Source: Sipunculus nudus (taxonomy: Eukaryota > Annelida > Sipuncula > Golfingiida > Sipunculidae). Taken from it: a stretch of DNA of 64,000 nucleotides. The DNA is taken from NCBI GenBank assembly GCA_026874595.1, contig CM049320.1:14013488-14077487 (forward strand), given 5' to 3'. The position numbers and the translations under genes are program-made. Below the pieces are notes generated by a model, which ran no database searches, was not told the DNA's origin, and saw only the letters and a program-made list of their open reading frames with translations. Positions 11,737-24,124 of the stretch are shown piece by piece. Position 1 is the stretch's first letter; each line of letters opens with the position of its first letter.

Positions 11737-13135
11737 TTATGGTCCTCTTTCACGCCGCAAATCTGACTTGACGGAAAGTAACACATGTTACGGAACCTTC
11801 ATAACAACAGATCACGTAATCGTGATCAGCACAAATGTTGTTACGGAGATAAAAAAATCAGATTCTGTAACACCAGGGAGCGAATGAAGAAGTCAGTGTT
11901 TTTTTTGTTAACAAATAATTATAATTTATTCTTAGAACAATCCTTACATTACAATACACTAAATCAATACAATAACACAGTATAACAATAAAATGTACAG
12001 TACCAGAGTGTCCGGATCCTAGGCTTTGATTTCAGGATACCACCACTGTCACAGCTCAACAAGAGTCCTTTAACACCAATAATCCACGTAAATAGTAATA
12101 ATCCAAAGGCAAACTCGAGACAGTCCGTATTAAATCTGTATTAAGTCCGTTAAATATCTGACACCACTGCAATTATCGTAAGTCCCAAAACTGACGAGAA
12201 AGTAACACTCTCATTGCTCGCTGGTATTTTCCTTTCTGCCGGCTCTAAACACAGCCCATAATTTATAGCTTCTCACCCGAAAATTCTAGAAATGGAAAAT
12301 TCCAAAGAACTATATACACACACATGAACAGACCCGAAACATCTAGAACAAAAAAGAACACTGTGTCTCTACTTCAGACCCCACACGCGAGCCAGCGCCC
12401 TACAAGCGAGGTTTCCAAAGCAACGAACTATGCCTGCGCTTCACGAATCAGAATATCAACAGACACATGTATAATCCTGCGCACAATAAAACAGACACCT
12501 GTAACACACAAAAGTTCAGACATGTATACTCACAGGTAAAACAGAAGACGTTGTAGGTGATATAAAGGTGCTCTATTAATGTGACTCATGTCAGTATATA
12601 CAATATGTACGATAACAAACAAAATTATGGGATTAATACATAATGAAAGCTAAACAAAGTCCCTGGTATGTCTTGTAACACAAATGAATACTTAACTGAA
12701 GTCCAGTCCGATTCGACGATCAAGACGATCATGGTAAATCATATTTCGGTTCAGCGCATGTGCATGTGGCTCACAAAATTTCATGGCAGGTCCGGCGAGG
12801 GATAATAATATTAAATCCACATGTTAATCTGTTGCGAGGAACGAACAACAGCCAGCCAGGATCCTGGGTCGAAAATAAATCAGTCCTCGGCGAGTTTTGC
12901 GTATTAATTCCTTTTATAGGGCGTTATAGGGCGGTAAAGGTCCTTGGGCCAGTTCTGTGCTGTTGTGCGCGTTTTGTATTTTCATGTGTTGTTCATTGTC
13001 CAAACAGAGTTTGGCAATGCTTAGTTGCTTGGTTGCTTGCGTAAACAAGCAAAGACGTCCAGACCACAGGGGGAGATCCATGCGGAGGACATCAATCCAG
13101 GTCGAAAAAGACCTCAGTCACAACACTAACCACAC
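11737..13135. mobile_element. Insertion within the minisatellite (possible solo LTR or non-autonomous element)
   Basis: A non-satellite segment of about 1.4 kb separates the main array from diverged satellite units at 13,137-13,375. It begins TGTTATGGTCCTCTTTCACG and ends CTAACCACA, i.e. TG...CA termini. A related sequence beginning TGTTACGGTCCCTTTTCACA is at 20,771, and the two share ATACTTAACTGAA and GGCGAGTT..GTTTTATAGG blocks. No coding domain and no clear target duplication. Confidence 0.45.
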
Positions 13136-13136
13136 A

Positions 13137-13375
13137 GGTTATCAGTATATATGTTCATCCCCGGTGGTTAACAGTATATCTGTCCATCCCCGGCGGGCAA
13201 CAGTTAATCTGTCCACCCACAAAGGTTATTGGTAAATCTCTCCATCCACATAGGTTAAGAGTAAATCTCTCCATCCACAACGCTTAACAGTAAATCTCTA
13301 CATTTACAAAGTTAAGAGTAAATCTCTCCATCCACGCAGGTTAACAGTAGATATGTCCACCCTTGAAGTTAACAA
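13137..13375. repeat. Diverged distal part of the minisatellite
   Basis: About eight degenerate units, for example AACAGTAAATCTCTCCATCC with CACAAAGGTT, on the far side of the 11,737-13,135 insertion. Confidence 0.75.
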
Positions 13376-13646
13376 TAAATATCTGTATATAACATATACA
13401 TATGTAAAGCAGATGTATCCATCCTATTTAAATCGCTTCATTAACACCTCGGGAGGAGTAAAATATGGTATTTTAATCTGAAAAAAAACATGGAGTTATT
13501 TTGACGATTTTGATGATTAACAATCGTTTCTAACAAATGTTATTAATATGTAGGGTGTCTATTGTTATATATAATTGGTCTTTTGCAGCTTCTGGATGTA
13601 TAAACTATCCGGTTTGTATACAGGTATTATAAAGTAAATTACCCCT

Positions 13647-15226
13647 TTACTCCGATTTCTGTTTTGACTTTCTTCTGCAAAGAAACGTGATAGAATATTT
13701 GATACATACGACTACTAAACAAATGCAAACAAACATACTGCTAACCAGGAAAAAAAGGACATCAAGCATAAAGAACTTGTACAGAGGCATGTCTATATGA
13801 GGGGACTTGATGTGATCACTTCCAAATCGCAGAATATGATCAATCCAGAACACCAACGTGTCTTCGGCTTTTGGTAAACTCCTGAAGATCTCCGAACCCC
13901 GTTTTATATTTATCCTATAGGAGTCACTAGTTAACACTTCCAGCACAGTCTCCTTGATTTCTTCCACGTTTGACTCTGCTATGAATAAGTATTTTCCATA
14001 ACCTCGTTTTTCAATACGCATTGCATTATGTATTTGGTCCAGCATAACGGGTACTACTATCATTGGTACACAATGGTACAGAGCTTCCAGCTGGCCGTTG
14101 TTTCCGCCATGTGTAATGAAGGCTCGTACCTTCGGATGTCCAAGAAGATCGTTCTGTGGAAACCACTTCATCGTCTTGACATTATCAGGAACCTCCCAAG
14201 GGATATCATTGGTATGTTTCATTAAAAACTGCACATCTGGTATCTTACGGAACACAGCAAATAGCTTTCTTTTGGCCCAATCTGGGAGATGTTCAATTAC
14301 TGAACCAAAACTGACCAGCACCGCTTCAGTCACGTTTGATAAGACATTTTCAAGTTCCTCAGGTAACGGATTTGGAGGCGTAACACCAAGCCCACCAATG
14401 AACCTATAATGCGGCGCAGATATCCTGGGATAATCCAATGCATAGATTTCCCAGTTAACAAATACCATCTCTGCTGAGGAGAATATTTCTGAGATAGTCT
14501 TTTGTGGACGATCTGGGGCATACTTTGATACAAGATGGTTTGGTTCCACGAAAGATACGAAGAAACGTAATACACAGTATAGAACCAAATTTTTAATTCT
14601 CGTGCTGAATGACATTTCATTGGTACTGTCGATATAAGGATACGTTTCTACTGATGGGAGGCTAGGCACTCTATAGGACCATGGGTCCTGTAAAACCATT
14701 AGTGTCACAAACCTAATGGAATGCTTATACGGAATCACATAGAAGATCTTTTCCGGAGCCAATCCATCCATGATGGCTAAGTCAAACTCTGAATCTTTGA
14801 TTGTATTTTGCAAGTCTTTATTTTCCAAAATTTCGGCACACTGCTCCGACTTCCATGTGATTAAGAATGAAGCAAATTGTAATGTTTCTTTCAGGGGTAT
14901 ATCTTTTCGGAATGACATACGTGAAGATACATCTAATGTGTTTTTGTCATCACGAGCGCTTATTGCCTTTTTTGGCTTCCATATCAGTGACCTTAGGCCG
15001 GCATTCTCAACCGCCGAACGATACTTGATATTTGTGAAAATTGTGACATTATGACCTTTTGTCTTGAGTGCTTGACCTGCAATGATGAAGAAGTTGGTAT
15101 GTCCGGCATGGTCGCGTGGAACGAGGAGTAAATTGGCTGACTGGCTCAATCCGATGAAGGTCATCAACATCCATACGAAAGTGGCGCCAGGGATAGTGTT
15201 GCATCGAAGATCCATGGTTATGAAAC
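13647..15226 (-). CDS. UDP-glycosyltransferase (UGT, GT1 family), intact
   Basis: Full-length open frame, 535 codons from the first ATG (15,254). The preferred start is the second ATG at 15,215 (Met14): it sits just after a good splice acceptor (pyrimidine-rich, ACAG|G, exon from 15,226) that is conserved in the 49.7-51.3 kb copy, and it opens a typical signal peptide ending near SQSA (residue 40). Catalytic His is H52, 16 residues before the KGH motif as in the family; its Asp partner is D163 (FDLAIMDG). The UDP-binding signature spans about 364-410: WFPQNDLLGHP, THGGNNGQLEA (family usually HGGTNG) and LDQ. A membrane segment lies at about 495-519, followed by a short basic tail ending KQKSE, which fits a KxKxx ER-retrieval motif. 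Known for the family: transfer of sugar from a UDP-sugar to small lipophilic acceptors, active site in the ER lumen. Acceptor and sugar cannot be told. No polyadenylation signal was identified. Confidence 0.92.
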
Positions 15227-15254
15227 CTGTATAAAAGATAAAAGTAAGTGTCAA
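15215..15254 (-). promoter_or_regulatory. UGT translation start and upstream 3' splice site
   Basis: On the minus strand a TTTTATACAG tract ends at 15,227, directly followed by GTTTCATAACC and the ATG at 15,215. The same arrangement (TTTTACAG, then ATG within 12 bases) is at 51,239-51,253 in the related pseudogene, although sequence further upstream differs. This suggests an untranslated first exon upstream and a coding region carried on one exon. The donor exon was not found. Confidence 0.6.
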
Positions 15255-15347
15255 GGGAAAAGATTACAATCCTAACATAGCGATATACACTGCAGTCGAG
15301 CTATATCTTATCCGCTTTAACCGCTGTTATCACAGCAAGTTTTTTCG

Positions 15348-15470
15348 GGGTTTACCACCAGGCCTATCACAGGGCTAAGACTTGCAATCAGAAGAAAAGG
15401 CCACGCCATGTTGCTCTCATTGGATTGATTAAAATTTTTTGGGAAGGTGCTAGGCCTGGTGGTGAAACCC
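15348..15470. mobile_element. Short inverted-repeat (MITE-like) element
   Basis: GGGTTTACCACCAGGCCTA at about 15,348-15,366 is inverted as TAGGCCTGGTGGTGAAACCC at 15,451-15,470. It lies upstream of the UGT and may be part of its upstream region. Confidence 0.6.
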
Positions 15471-16884
15471 AAATATATATATATAGCGAGCAAAGCTTGC
15501 TGTACCTAAAATACAAAATTAAAATTAAATATATAATTCAAAATAGGCATGAATGAAGTGGATCAAGTCATCCACGTTGTGCAAAATGTACTTTATTCAA
15601 CAACAAATTCCACCTGAATTTATCAACACGTATCAATCAAGAAAATTAATACGATGTACATATATAGATATTCATTACGTGGCTCGCACAGAGGCAAAAA
15701 GCAAATTAGGTAAACGGCGCTGAAGAACCTGTCCAGCGGGCAGGTCACACTCGTCCTCATCATCCTGGTCTTCAGTTACATATAAACATACAGTGAAACC
15801 TCGTTGTGTCGAAGTCGAAGGGACTGGTGAATTTACTTCGACACAACCGGAGTTCGAGACAACCGATGTTCATTATATTCAACCTTCTCCAGCCTCAATT
15901 ATAATCTATAAATACTGTACATGTATAAGGCTTATGTTATATAGTTCTCACAAATGTGTTTCGTGAAAGAACAACGCAAATTTTATATTCATTGTTTTAT
16001 TAATAAAAAAACACATTAGTACCACAAAAATTAGGATTGGTAAATCTAGAAAGAGAAATAAGAGCACATACATGTACGTGTATAAAAGTACACAAATCAA
16101 TAAATGATTGGCTCAGATCATTTTCAGTTCATCACATCAGATCTTCTTCTTTATTCCAGACACATCAATGGTAAAAATTGGATTATGTTTGGTTTGGTTT
16201 CTCATTAATGCTTTGTCGGCGAGAGAAGAAAGGCATAATCATGAGTGACTAATTGGCAAAACAAGTAAACAATGGACTTTGTATGTAAGCCATCGCGCTT
16301 GATGAGTAAGATCCTTGCCGGTATTAATTATGTAACTAGACATCGCGGCGGTAGGTATGATTGTTGGACCGTAGACAACTGTTGTCCAAACATTGTGAAT
16401 ATTTAAAATAAAATATTTGAAATTTTATAATTTAGCGAGGAACACATATGTTGGTGCTCAAAAATGGTTTGTTGCACATCGTACGGAGGTACGTTGATGA
16501 GCATCACACGTACATGGTTGAGGATGTCCGGGTGTAATTAATGTTTTGGCGTCACAATATTTCGTGGTTTAAAGGACATGACCAGCGTAAATAAAACTGC
16601 AATTTGATCATATTATCCCGTAAATGAATTGTTTTTGTAACTTTTGGCTCTGTGTTTAGTCGTTACTACCGGTCTAAAGTAATTAAAACCACCTCTAATA
16701 AGAGCTCTAGGATGCTTGGTTTTACCCTGTCCGCGTTCGACAATGATCGGTTTCGTGCCTCATGAATATTCGGAATGACGTCAGCTCAGGAACGGCAGTC
16801 GGTCATAACAAAGCCACATGTGAGAATTCATGACAATAGGTTTACCGTTTCCTGTATTGCGTTCGATCGTTAATGGTTAAAATA

Positions 16885-17070
16885 ATGCCAAATAGTTGTG
16901 TAGCGGGTGGTTGCAGTAACACAAACCGTGATGGTGTAAGTTTACACAGGTTTCCTTTGAGCCAGCCAGAACGTTTGAAGAAATGGGTCAACTTTGTTCG
17001 CGTGAGGCGAGCAAGCTGGGAGGGGCCATTAGCTCGTTCCGTTTTATGCTTAGCCTTCACACTACGTTAA
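16885..17070 (+). pseudogene. THAP zinc-finger domain fragment
   Basis: The frame starts MPNSCVAGGC, placing a C-x4-C pair at residues 5 and 10, then HRFP at 21-24 and a KKW at 32-34, the expected THAP (C2CH zinc-dependent DNA-binding) order. The final C-x2-H is broken: LC is present but the following serine-leucine-histidine lies one base out of frame, and a stop comes at 17,068. The preferred start is 16,885, since THAP proteins usually begin M-P just before the first Cys; an in-frame ATG lies at 16,873. It sits in the left arm of the P-like element and points inward. It may be the first exon of a transposase or a decayed gene. Confidence 0.7.
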
Positions 17071-17459
17071 AATCAAGCCATTGTCAGCGTATTGTCACAC
17101 AGGCAACATCAACTTTATGTTAAATGAAGAATTGATTACTATCTTAACGAAATTCGGATAGTTAATTAAAATTATATTGCCAGTTTAAAAGCAATCCACT
17201 GTTTCCCATTGCTTGTTAGTTGTATTTAGTCACGTACTTATAACACACAAGTACACCTATATAACATCCTGCGAGCATGCCTTAAAAAATACAATAAAAA
17301 TTGAACCCCCTTGTACAAATCATGTATAAATATATAAATTAAGATCTGGTTGCCTGGTATATTTTTGAGAAATTACTTTATTTTTGCATTTAATAAATCC
17401 AATAATATAAAAAATATATAACTTTGATATGTAGGCCTACCGGTGATGTACAGCGTTTT

Positions 17460-20400
17460 TTGCCGATTTTAAGCAATCCACTGTTTCTCAATTGCGTGCA
17501 AGTTGTATATAGTCGCGTGCTAAAATCGAAGTACGCCTCTAGATAACTTACCAAAAATATGTCTTCCTTCCAATAACAGTGAAAGGAAATCCCCAGGCAC
17601 TCATATTAACATATGGATTTCATATAGAAATCATTCGTGTCATAATTAAACGAATAAATATCTGGATATATTTCATTTTGAAGTGCGCCTATAAAATAAT
17701 GCAAGTATGACTATACCAAGAATTGACATAGATTTTTTTTTACAAAACGTGTCTTTGTGTTCAATTCTGCATGAATAAAAGGATTAGTTCATTGTATTTA
17801 TACAAGTTTCGCTGAAGAATTTGACTTAAGAATTAAACTTTTACAGCAAAATGAGAACATCATGTGATGCACAAAGGCTCCACGGCAGATTAAACTGGAA
17901 AAGGGCTTTTTGAAATTCTTACTTAGAGCGATTTTTATGTATATTTTAAAATATACGGTAATTTACTAGACTTCGGTGTAATGAATTAAAACATGATTCA
18001 AATTGGCAACATTTGTTTTTTGCAATGTTAATTCATAGAAGACCTAAAATTATAAAAATACATTCATAAAAATCATTATTCATATATGTCTCTTTGTTTG
18101 CAGATTTTATTCCAGAACTAATAAAGCCAGATGATGACACATCTTGTTTAATTTTTCAATCATGTGATATATAAACACCTGAAATGTTGAATAAAAATCA
18201 ATTGAACCTCTTCACAATGATGTTTTATTTTATTATCAGAAACATAAAAATATGAAAACAAAACACAAATGGATTTAATGTATAATGAATGACCATGAAT
18301 TAAAAGATCTGAAGTGTTAACTGGAGTTCATCGGAAGCCAGGAGGCATGCAAAATTGCACACCAAGGTTTGCTACTGGACCATAGTAAACTCTTACACTC
18401 TATGCATGCCACACATACCAGAGGCCAAAGCGAGGCCTGTGGGGAATAACAAAGACACGTGCTCACTTGTCACAGCAGTAACACGTGCTGATACAGTTTA
18501 GCTCAGCATGGCAGGTCGTGTCACAGCCTTTTCTGTTCCTTCATGCTACTCATTTACTTATTGGACATCAGATTTGATTTTTCATTAGTTTTCATAAGTG
18601 ATCCAGGTAAAAAGAAATAGTGGAAATTACTAATTAATTCATACATCTGGACGAGGGACTCTTTGTGATTGTGTGTTCATATGTTCCTGGTTTGGTCTGC
18701 TGTTTGTTATATTTATTCATAGAATTAAGTAAATGAACAACCATTTTAGAACAATGATTTTTAATGATCTGAATCAATTTATAAAGGCACATATTAAGAT
18801 ATCATTTTTATATAGTCCATGCCCTCATTATCATTTTTATATAGTCCATGCCCTCATTTGGTTTTGCCTTACCTTTATTATGTACGTGTCAAGATATTTT
18901 AAAATACTGTGCTGTTTCACAAAATCTGTGTCCATACACATGCAATTAATTGTACTTTATTAAAATAAATAAATAACATAAATAAATAATGACAGAAGAC
19001 TACCAACATATTTCACTTGATGGTGACATTTAGCAAAGATCTGCATATTGTTTTTACCAGCCAAGCATTGATCCCCTTACTGGTTTATAGAAAATAGATA
19101 CATTTGTATGTCTCAATTGGTTGAAGGGGCTTAATGTCATTTATATCTCATTTTTATCTCATTTATACTTGAGGCCCTCTAAGATGGCATCTGTGGATAG
19201 CTTTGAGGCCCTTAAATTACATGATTGTGAAACAATTATAGATATATCCCCACATGACCAGCCTAGACCCACTGCAATTTAAAGAATATTTAACTCATGC
19301 AATTCTTGTATCACCGTTTCCATTGTTTGTCAATGCAGTTTATGTCACACAGCTGTAGGACACGCCGTCAGTATATTTTAACTCTTTATTCACAACAAAT
19401 ATGAAGTTTTAGTATATGACACATTACTTTTCATATTCGATTTATAAAGAATTTTTGAAGGAACTAACCTGAGTTAAAAGGTGTGGAGCTGGTGAAGTGT
19501 TGAGCATTAGTTAAAATGAATATATTATTCCATAATTCATATCTTACATATTTTTATATTTTTTTCACTTGACAGCTATGTGTTGGTTATGCCACTAAAA
19601 AATATAGTGTATTTTCTATTGGTGCCAGATACAGCATACCTACATCTATATTTTTAATAAGCTTGTGAATAGAAAACATTTAATAATTTCATTTCAGAAC
19701 ACTTTTAACAATCACAGAAGCAGACATGTTTCATTTATGCTTTATTAGTCTTTATTATGTTAATGACTTCATAATGGCAGTATAAGCAGCGTACTGCCGA
19801 AAGTGTTTTGGTGTGTGTGTCTCTCGGTGCCTACTGTACATGAAACAAGAAACTTAGTATTAATGTACACAATCAGAGGAACCATGCACAGAAGACCTCA
19901 TTCTGTGCCGTCTGGAATGTGTATCAGTCAGCACCTGTGCCCGACACTTGTATATCTTGATATTTTAATTGAACTCGGGCATCCTGTGGTTTGATTCATA
20001 GCTATCATAGACCGTAGAGCCAAGTAGATGTGAGCCCAAGGGTCTTTAACTTTATTATGTTAATATGAGTCACTGGAAAGTACCTTCTTTACAAGTCGGG
20101 TTCACATTGTGCTCATAGCAGCAGATTCCTTTGGATTTATACTTCTTTCCAGATGCTTTTAACAAAATTTGTTGGTAAGCATCCACAAATTTGAAGTGGA
20201 TAAATGGAACAACTGACAGGTCTGTGTTGCTATACATAACCATGGTGAGTGAGCACGTGCTCCCTGTTATTCCCAGTTAGCCTCGCTTTCGCTAGCTGTT
20301 TAATTATTCATGAGGAATATTAAGAATCCCCTATAGCTGTGAAAATGCATAGTTGTTATCATCTGTTCCTGCAGGATAAATATAACCCATTACAAATAAA

Positions 20401-21590
20401 AAGTATATAAATATATATATATGTGTGTGCGCATGACAGAGGTGGGGAGCGTAAATTAGATGATCATCAATTTATTTCATTGTTGAATTTTGGTGCATAC
20501 AATTTCGTTGAAACACAAGCTTAAAATGATGCCATGGTTACTCAACAAAATTAGACATTTAAGAGAACATATCAATATGACTTGGTCAAAAACACCTTAG
20601 TTTTAACTTGTGAATGTCCACCATCGACACTGTGATGGCATGTAATTCGATTTTTAACAGATGTAGAAAATAAATGTATTTTAATTACAAATTTCCTGCG
20701 TAGGTACATTAATTCATATGTACAGTTTTATTTTTTATATATACAAGTTTTTTTTATGATATATCATTGTTACGGTCCCTTTTCACACCAAACAACTCAG
20801 GCCGAACCGTAACACATATGCTCAGACACGTTCTCTTCAAATGAATACGTAACCAAAATATGGGTGCAAAAAACAGTTCTATATTCCTATATTACAATAT
20901 TTACATTCGTACACAAATAATATAATAGTCAATACATAACGTAATTTATAACAAAGTCTCTGAAGAAAACTGAGTCTCTAAATAACGAACTGCAACGAAA
21001 TACTTAACTGAATCCGGTATACGAGAAACTGAAGTCCATCATCAACACATAGTTCGGGCACACACAAAACTGAAGTCCTGTATTAATCCATGTGGCACCA
21101 GAAAACATAAAGTCTCTCCTCTTCCTACATAATAAAGTTCATAGCGTGGTTCATGGCATTCCGTGGGCTTGGGGACCAAGAGCCCACGGTCACGGACGCC
21201 GGGGAAAACGGTAACGTGGCGTAGCAAAATCAATAGTCCCGCCTCGTACTGCAGGCGAGTTCGTTTTATAGGCTTTCAACAATGGGTGGAAACCGCAGAA
21301 GTTTGTGGTTTTGCTTGAAAGAAACGATAGCGCCGTCAGAACTGCAAAACCAGTACTGAATGGTCCCAGAATAGTGTTTATATTTCTCAAAGCGCGTCAG
21401 AAGTCACTGATAGCGGGGTGGATCCATATGCGTGGAAACGGGGGCGGCCACACCACTTCGTGGTGCCATCCTCCGATGTCCGGATGACGCCCATGCAACA
21501 ATCATTTATAACTAAATTTAATAAACAAACAGAACATTTAACTGACATTTTGCAAACACACACGTGCGTCTTGCACATAAACACTGCATG
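17460..21590. other. Interior of the P-like element, no gene recognised
   Basis: AT-rich DNA. At 17,470-17,520 the AAGCAATCCACTGTTTC block of the left arm is repeated. A 29-bp tandem pair (ATATAGTCCATGCCCTCAT) is at 18,800-18,857. From 20,771 to about 21,480 lies a sequence related to the insertion at 11,737 (TGTTACGGTCCC start), probably a separate insertion. No transposase core motif was found in any frame. Confidence 0.5.
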
Positions 21591-22451
21591 CACCATGCAC
21601 CGGTATAGGCCTACATGTAGCAAATCAACATTATATACTTATAATATTATTAAGTATATTAGATACACAAAATAAATAATTTCCACAATATTTCTAACAG
21701 CTATATCTTTATTTATATTTTAATATATTTTTAATCGTTTTTTACGGCATGCTTGCGCATTTCTATTTAAGTACGCGAATATACACAACTTACAAACAAT
21801 GAATAACAGTAGATTGCTTTAAAATCGACGATAGAATCTTAATTAACTATCCGAATTCCGTTAAAATAGTAATTAATTCTTCATTCTTACATAAAGTTGA
21901 TGTTGCCCGTTTGATAATACGCTTATAATAGCTCGACTTAAACGTGTGCAAAGAACCTCGTCAAAGATCGTCTCGTGTCGGCCACTATGTGCAATATGCG
22001 TTCTTGTCAACTGGCATCCAATCAGGTTGCCCGATTCATTGGCAGAGGCTCTGAACTAAAAACTGACCAATAACCATTGACTTAATATGGAGAAAATACG
22101 GATAAATTAATCGCAAGTTGGCAACACGAAGGTTGTGGGTTTCGCACTATGATTTAAGGACGACCGTCCTTCCTTTGAAGTATACGTACCTAAATCGAAG
22201 AACGTCTGAAAACTGCGGTCAGCCATGATCGCATATTTTGCAAATGTAAATTATCAAGCATTATATTAATAAGATAAGGATACCGTCTGTTAGTCTTTCG
22301 CATCATTTTAAAGGACTTGCACACCTTTCTTTTACGCGGGACGATATTAACGTGGAGATTTTATCATTCACAGCTGACATGTCTTGTATTAAAAATTGCT
22401 ATGCATTTATCACATAATATGTGCAATTAATTTACATAACGTTCACCTATT

Positions 22452-22727
22452 TTACATATATATTTTAAAATAAAAACGACTTATACAATAACCATTTTTT
22501 GTTCCCGATTCGTTACGGTGGTTGTATATTATTGACTCGTCACTCGAATTGTCATCATGGGTCGGCTCAAACATGTACGGCTGGACATTTTCGCTCCCCG
22601 GTATCCTTGTATCTTTACCTGAATGATCACTAAAGTTGTCGTAGCTTGAAGAGTCAAAATCGACTGTTGAATCCGTGATGGATTCGAAACTTTCAGAAAG
22701 GACATCGTTACAAAAACCAGTGGCCAT
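22452..22727 (-). CDS. Acidic PYMFEP-motif ORF in the right arm of the P-like element
   Basis: 91 codons, rich in Ser and Asp, with NVQPYMFEPTHDD near residue 50 and DNSSDES after it. Acidic stretches with a PYxFEP motif are known to me from the N-terminal part of invertebrate proteins that carry a P2X7-tail-like zinc domain; the zinc domain itself (a WCxCxxC-type motif) is not present here, so that link is tentative. It points inward, opposite to the THAP ORF. A frame end shortly after the motif could reflect an exon boundary or decay. Confidence 0.4.
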   Translation of the reverse strand: MATGFCNDVLSESFESITDSTVDFDSSSYDNFSDHSGKDTRIPGSENVQPYMFEPTHDDNSSDESIIYNHRNESGTKNGYCISRFYFKIYM

Positions 22728-23193
22728 GTATATACTAGTACACAGGGTGACTGCCGTGGTAAGCCTGCAGTTCCTGAGCTGACGTCACAGCCTGTGCCTG
22801 CACCTGAGAACCCGAGCGGCTCTGTAGCACTGACCCTGTTGCGAGTAGCCACATATTTTCCTAATTGCTCATTAATCAAGCCCAGTCAGCACAGGTCACC
22901 AGCGGTATGTCACTTTAAAAGGGGTAAGATGCACTCTACACAAATGGGGTATATTTCGCTGGTCATGTCCTTTAAACATTGAAAGGTCCCTAACAACAGC
23001 GTCATAGGTGTTTGTTAATCCCCACCTGACGTCCCCGCGGAAAAGAAACCGCGGATGGGGAAAGGATTAAAAATTGCGTCAGTCACCTGTTTGCCTCCTA
23101 ACACTAAACATCGAAGAAGGTCAGGTACCGTATTTTGTTCAGCTTTTGCAACTGGAATTGGTTATATCGTTAAGAATTACGCAAATTAAAAGC

Positions 23194-23196
<3 letters not shown>

Positions 23197-23252
<56 letters not shown>
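23197..23252. repeat. TA microsatellite
   Basis: Uninterrupted TA dinucleotides, about 28 units. Confidence 0.95.
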
Positions 23253-23254
<2 letters not shown>

Positions 23255-23804
23255 CTATTTATTGGTAAATTTGTGGCAAACGGGTGGCTCATTTGTATAT
23301 ATTACTTGTAATAATTTTGTGTTTAAACCCACCCACCCAGATCTTCTTTTCTCTACACTTTGTTACGCCACGGGCGATGGGTGATTGAGTGTAATATTGG
23401 TGCAATAATTGAGGATGGTGTAATAACTGAGGAACATGCTTTAATTTATTATTTGAGGAATATTATAGCCTACGTTCTCCGGCTTCTGTAAAATTAATAT
23501 ACACACGCACACACTCGTTTGCACAAGTTTTGTGAAATGTCGCCAAACATAGAATAAAATGTTTTCCGTAATTTTTGGTTTGATGTTTTCACTTAATCAA
23601 AGCGGCATGAACTCGAGTCGAGCGACAGAGCCATCGTGTTTGATGAGTGAGAGCCTTGTCGGTATTAATTAATTATGACTGGTCATCACGGCCAAATCAT
23701 GATTGACAGGCCCTGCACAACTGTTATCCAATCATGACTTCAAGCTAAGCGAAAGAAATATTAGCTGGGGACCAACAAAACACCTCGACACATCCGGTGT
23801 TTCG

Positions 23805-24124
23805 ACACATCCGACTTCGAAACAAGCGGAATTCTACGGAGCCTGGGAGACACAATGGTAAAAAATATCTATTAATTCGTGCGCACGAATTACTAATCCG
23901 TGCGCACGAATTACTAATCCGTGCGCACGAATTACTTATTCGTGGCCACGAATTACTAATCCGTGCGCACGAATTACTAGGTGTGAACAATATTTTTTCA
24001 AGGTGGAAAAAATATTAATTCCTGGGCACGAATAACTTATCCGTGCGCACGAATTAATAGATATTTTTTACCATTGTGTCTCCCGGGCTCCGTAGAAATC
24101 CGCTTGTTTCGAAGTCGGATGTGT
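23805..24124. mobile_element. Foldback element carrying palindrome array
   Basis: ACACATCCGACTTCGAAACA onward (23,805) is inverted as TTTCGAAGTCGGATGTGT at the right end (24,124), with arms of about 88 bp that also include GAGACACAATGGTAAAAAAT and its complement. Between the arms are seven copies of a 20-bp palindrome of the form TAATTCGTGCGCACGAATTA in two groups with 21-bp spacing. Confidence 0.85.

Larger units (their letters stand above)
16568..22976. mobile_element. P-element-like DNA transposon relic with long inverted arms
   Basis: TTTAAAGGACATGACCAGCG at 16,568-16,587 is perfectly inverted at 22,957-22,976. Matching inverted blocks follow in the same order inward: GACGTCAGCTCAGGAAC (16,777; inverted at 22,770), GGCAACATCAACTTTATG (17,102; inverted at 21,890), TTCGGATAGTTAATTAA (17,153; inverted at 21,843) and TAGGCCTAC (17,432; inverted near 21,605). 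The arms are thus about 0.9 and 1.4 kb. An inner inverted pair lies at 18,425-18,490 and 20,250-20,298 (AAAGCGAGGC, GGGAATAACA, CACGTGCTCAC). A THAP ORF sits in the left arm and an acidic ORF in the right arm. THAP domains are the DNA-binding domains of P-element transposases, hence the assignment; no catalytic region was recognised. No 8-bp target duplication is seen. Confidence 0.6.

Noticed and set aside
14028-15054. Plus-strand open frames across the UGT
   Set aside because: Antisense shadows of the UGT coding sequence.
16885-17070. Functional host THAP transcription factor
   Set aside because: The final Cys-x2-His is frameshifted and the ORF sits in a transposon arm; better read as a transposon relic.
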